Source of the DNA: Schizophyllum amplum
Lineage: Eukaryota > Basidiomycota > Agaricomycetes > Agaricales > Schizophyllaceae
Direction: 5' to 3'
Length of the DNA: 64,000 nt
Assembly: GCA_007026445.1 (NCBI GenBank)
Contig: VDMD01000002.1
Coordinates: 2,046,001-2,110,000 of the forward strand
Shown: positions 60,554 through 64,000 of the stretch, one piece after another
How the letters are laid out: every line of letters begins with the position of its first letter
Position numbering within the stretch: the stretch's first letter is position 1
Notes under the pieces: generated by a model
Databases searched by the model: none
The model's input: only the letters and a program-made list of their open reading frames with translations
Told to the model about the DNA's origin: nothing
Position numbers and translations under genes: made by a program

Positions 60554-60968
60554 GGCCACACGCGCCCAAAGCTGTATAACGAGCGTGAGTTATAGGTTGA
60601 AGAACGGTAGACCGTGAGCGCAACCGACGCGGAGACTGTGATGATGGGGGCAGCAGCGGACGGGAAGAATAGGGCAGCTCCCGCAGTCATTTAAGCTCTC
60701 GACATGACGCCGCGCGAGATGCCAGCATCGAGTGTCCCTAAATGGAAGGCCTTGTTTTTCCTGCACACAGGAGGAATCGGACACAGTTACAATTCGGTGC
60801 ATCACTGCATTTCACTGTAGAAACGCAGCGCATACACCTCTCCGCAATATACTATAGACATTAACAATACAACAGCGTAGAGTCCTATACACGCACACTT
60901 CCGCCAACCCACAAACCTCCCGCATGGCTCCCGTATCCTCCAAGGCCTCAAGTATCCTCAAGCGTCCT
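60554..60968. other. Intergenic region
   Basis: Promoter of the DUF6534 gene and 3' UTR of the ubiquitin protease. Nothing else seen. Confidence 0.5.
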
Positions 60969-63096
60969 TCAGATTCCACGCATTCGCCTGGGCTTCTTCC
61001 CATATGTCGTAAGCCCGGACGAGCGACCTGTGAGGCGGCTGCTGAACGGATTGGCGAGTAGGGACGCGCTGCTCTTCTTCGCAGGCCTATCCTCCGTATC
61101 ACCCATCGACTTGCGCTTCTTCGACGACGTCGAGGCCGACGTGCCGTAGAAGGATGTCGTCGAGATAGAGGAGTTCGAAGCTTGCGCTACGGGTTTGGGG
61201 CGGTCGGAAGAGGGCACAGCAGGCGAGGAGGCGGCCTTAACGGCGTCGCCCTTATCGTCGTCCTCGTCGTCCGACCCATACCCCGCCAACGCGTTTCCGA
61301 GAACGGCAGCCGACTTCTTCTGATTCTGCTCCTGCGCCTCCTGCTTGACATTCTCCAACGTCTTCGGCGCGTCCTCGACCTTCGGGCGCTTTGCGGGCGA
61401 AGGGGTCTCACGCTTGAGATGCGCGGGGATCTGCGGCCCGATGAAGGGCCGCTGCACCGACTCGCCGGTGTCGTCCTGGTCCCCAGCAGCCGGTTCCTCC
61501 CTCTCTTTCCGCTTCATCCCGGAGGCGAGGGTCGTGCGCGCAGGCGTGCTCGCCCCCGCCGAATACAAAGCGGCATCCAAGCCCTGCCCCTTGTCTTGGA
61601 TGTACATGAGCATGTACGCGGTCTTGAGGACGGGGTACGGCTTCTGGCACGGTGTCACGGACTCGTCGTTCATTTCATACCACCGTCCCTGCTTGCTCTT
61701 GACGAACGAGTAGTAGTGGCCCGAGTTGGGTCCGCCGCCCGAATGGCAGACGACGCCGTAGAGGGAGTAGCGCGGCCCGAATTCGCCCTCGCTCATATAT
61801 GGCTTGAGCGAGACGTGCTCGTCGTATTCGATGAGATTGGTGAGTTTGCCACCAAAAGGCGAGAACCGCTTCAGGTGCACCGTGAGGACGAGAGGCGCCT
61901 TGTTGATGGTGAAGCGCTTCTCCGCGTTGACATACTTTTTGCAACTGAGACAACGATGAGCGGCCATTCAAGTATGGTTGGAGGAAACCACGTACTTGTC
62001 GCACTTGTACTTGTCCGTTCCTTTCAGGTGATCAGGAGCAACAAAGCTTCTTAGCGCGTCTTTGAGGTCTTTCATTCTATGGATATCGAGGCTGAGGTCA
62101 AGGATGCTGTCGAACGTGTCGCTATTGTGGCCGCAGCTCTTGCAATGCACACGCGAGCGCAGCTGTCCGCCGAACAGTTGGTGGACCCATGAAGTCTCCG
62201 CTAGTTTGGGGTCGATTTTTCTGAGCGCCTGTTGAGTACCACAGTACCCTGTATGTATAGCACGTACGGTGGGTAACCTGCCAAGCAGGACTTCTGCAAG
62301 CCTTCGATGGCGTGGCGTAGGAATTCATGGCTGTCTTCTTGTCTGCCATGTCTTAGTGATTTGGCAAAGACTGGATTAGATTAGTCACGGTCGGCTTGGG
62401 GAAAGCGCGTCAACGTACCACGTAGGTGACGCGTTATTGCATCAGGACTGAAGGCCGACTTGCTGGACTGAGCACGCATTGCGGTGACCTTCATGCAGCA
62501 TGTCATGCAGAATCCTGTTGTTTTGCCTGCGCGGCGGTTAGCGCCACTGGACGCGAACAAAGCAAACCACTCACAATTGTCTCGTGTATGGGCGGACAAC
62601 ATGCGAAGTAGAGGTGGTGTGTGGAAGAGACATTGCAGAGCGCTGTTCATGAAGCAGGTGTTGCCGGTGTTGAGGAGTCCAGAGCCGACGCCATGAACGT
62701 TGTCCGGCCAAGAGATGTCGATGGGGTCGGCGTACAGACTTTGCGATGCACGCGCCGAGATAGCTTTGCCTTTGCGAGATAGTTTAGGGGAGGACGAAGA
62801 TGCTTCAGACACCTGGAGGAGATGATAAGATTATGCTACCGCGCCGCGGAGATGGATCGAGCACACACCTTCTCTTGAGCGCCAGGCTGGTCCACGGCCG
62901 GTCCATCGTTGATGCATTCGTATTTGTCGGTGGGGATGGCCACTGCACCAGTAGAAGACCCTTGGACAAACTCGATGGGAGGGGGGAGGGACTGCTTGAA
63001 CGCCTCTATGTCCTTGGAGGGACGGAAGCTCGTCGATTCGTCGGCGGTAGAGTGGCCGCTGAGCTGAGGCGGAAGGGGCTGTGCGACTGCAATCAT
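60969..63096 (-). CDS. Ubiquitin carboxyl-terminal hydrolase, USP36/USP42-like
   Basis: Cysteine protease that removes ubiquitin. The start is MIAVAQPLPPQLSGHSTADE. The Cys box is GSGLLNTGNTCFMNSALQCL, preceded by a Ser/Lys linker. Further family blocks are RQEDSHEFLRHAIEGLQKSC, WVHQLFGGQLRSRVHCKSCG (zinc knuckle), LDLSLDI and PLVLTVHLKRFSPFGGK. The His box is GPNSGHYYSFVKSKQGRWYE. The C-terminal ~230 residues are charged and disordered, with basic ends (AKRPKVED, KKPRRMRGI) that fit a nuclear or nucleolar location as in USP36. About six introns lie in the catalytic part. Confidence 0.92.
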
Positions 63097-63585
63097 TCTG
63101 CGCACAGTGCAGGCAGACGCGTTTGTGCGGAGGAGAGCAGGAAGGCGCGGAACAAACACGATGAGCGGACGGCCAAACAAAGAGAGGGGGAGAAAGACCG
63201 GAGACGCGCTCAATCAATCGGCAATTTTGCACGTGAGCCCCATTTCGCTGACATTACGTAAGTGTTGATGCGCGCCACTTGTAGGTCCACGCTTGAACGG
63301 AAACTTCAGCAACAGTGTGTTCGCACTAAAGCGCGTTATATTGAGAACAATGTATTCGCATATGCGAACAGGTACGAGTCTAAACAATGTCAATGTGTCA
63401 GTCGTAGTAAGTACTATGCTACAGAAGTGTGGGAGGTATCGTGGGCGCGCTGGCCGGGCTAAAAGGAGCGAAATTAGGTATTAAACGGGTGATGCTACAC
63501 GATTATATGCGAACGTAGATCGTGAAGACAGAGCAAGTCCATGAAAGAAGGTAATCGTGAGAGTGCGTGAGGGTAAGAGAGTTCT
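63097..63585. other. Intergenic region
   Basis: Ubiquitin protease promoter and 3' UTR of the partial gene. No coding frame of interest. Confidence 0.5.
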
Positions 63586-64000
63586 TTACGCGGACAGGTC
63601 CAGCTGGAGAGCGTTCCAGCTGGGAACCGGCGAGTTCAGGTCGAACTCGTCGAACCCGTCGCTGCCCAGCAGCGAAACGGGCGCCTCCTCGCGCTTGATG
63701 GTCGTAACATTAGGGTACGGTGAGCGGGCATTGCGGGGAGCGGCGGCGGCGGACTGAGAGTCCGGCGACTCCCGGAGGTACTTCGGGGGACCGAACGGCG
63801 CCGGGGAGACGCCCAGAGACGAAGGACCGTACGAAGGGCCCGATGAGTTCTCGCGGGACGACGCAGACGGCGACGACTCCGACGATGTAGAGCCATCCCA
63901 CATGTCGACGGGCGACGTCTCGTAGCCGTAAGCCTGCGGAGGCGCACTCAAGTACGCCTCGCCACCGTTGTAGTAGTCGTAACCGTAGGCCGCGTCGTAC
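63586..64000 (-). CDS. C-terminal end of a regulator-like protein, gene runs off the window
   Basis: Only the last ~137 residues are visible, in one open exon. The segment is Tyr/Gly-rich at first (YDAAYGYDYYNGG), then Ser/Pro-rich. A consensus sumoylation site follows (TIKREE). The end is an acidic stretch (GSDGFDEFDLNSP) and SWNALQLDLSA. These are common in the tails of fungal transcription factors, but the DNA-binding part, if any, lies outside. No family assigned. Confidence 0.7.
   Translation of the reverse strand, partial: YDAAYGYDYYNGGEAYLSAPPQAYGYETSPVDMWDGSTSSESSPSASSRENSSGPSYGPSSLGVSPAPFGPPKYLRESPDSQSAAAAPRNARSPYPNVTTIKREEAPVSLLGSDGFDEFDLNSPVPSWNALQLDLSA

Overview
The window looks like a gene-dense piece of nuclear DNA from a filamentous basidiomycete, probably an Agaricomycete. 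The evidence is intron-rich genes with short GT-AG introns of about 45-70 bp, GC-rich exons, intergenic gaps of 100-500 bp on both strands, and lineage-typical families (DUF6534 seven-helix proteins, F-box/LRR proteins, MATH/BTB proteins, a P450). The species cannot be named from sequence alone. Gene models were spliced by eye, so internal exon borders are approximate unless stated.

Layout. 1-6.4 kb: the 3' part of a synaptojanin-like phosphoinositide phosphatase, SF3a60 (SF3A3), and the exon-junction helicase eIF4A-III (FAL1) read from a 104-bp divergent promoter. 6.4-9.5 kb: the one accessory-looking block, with a degenerate inverted repeat, short tandem arrays and one candidate small cysteine-rich secreted protein gene. 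9.7-18 kb: SF3B6, a proline-rich orphan, an aldehyde dehydrogenase, ESCRT-III VPS60 and a cytochrome P450. 18-26 kb: a BTB protein, two F-box/LRR paralogues in tail-to-tail orientation (one with an apparent frameshift) and a 2-oxoglutarate oxygenase-like enzyme. 26-38 kb: RCC1, deoxyhypusine hydroxylase, an orphan, ESCRT-III DID2, SVP26/TEX261, a tRNA-Leu with an intron and a dual-specificity-type phosphatase. 38-53 kb: a large Gln-rich protein, PSF2 (GINS), haspin kinase, the YVC1 vacuolar TRP channel, LEU2 and NOB1. 53-64 kb: ARPC3, an AIG1/FAR-17a family protein, an M28 glutamate-carboxypeptidase-like enzyme, a DUF6534 protein, a USP36-type ubiquitin protease and the 3' end of a regulator-like protein.

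How the genes relate. There is no biosynthetic cluster or operon. Several divergent neighbours share short promoters and related jobs: SF3A3/FAL1 (splicing and exon junctions) and PSF2/haspin (replication and mitosis, with four copies of an MCB-like heptamer between them). A 12-bp composite of a CRE palindrome and an E-box occurs upstream of RCC1 and, in reverse, between DID2 and SVP26. Endosome and vacuole functions recur (phosphoinositide phosphatase, VPS60, DID2, YVC1).

The points most worth checking are the candidate secreted protein at 8.5-9.3 kb, the two promoter motif findings, the inverted F-box pair and the His-rich insert in the M28 peptidase.
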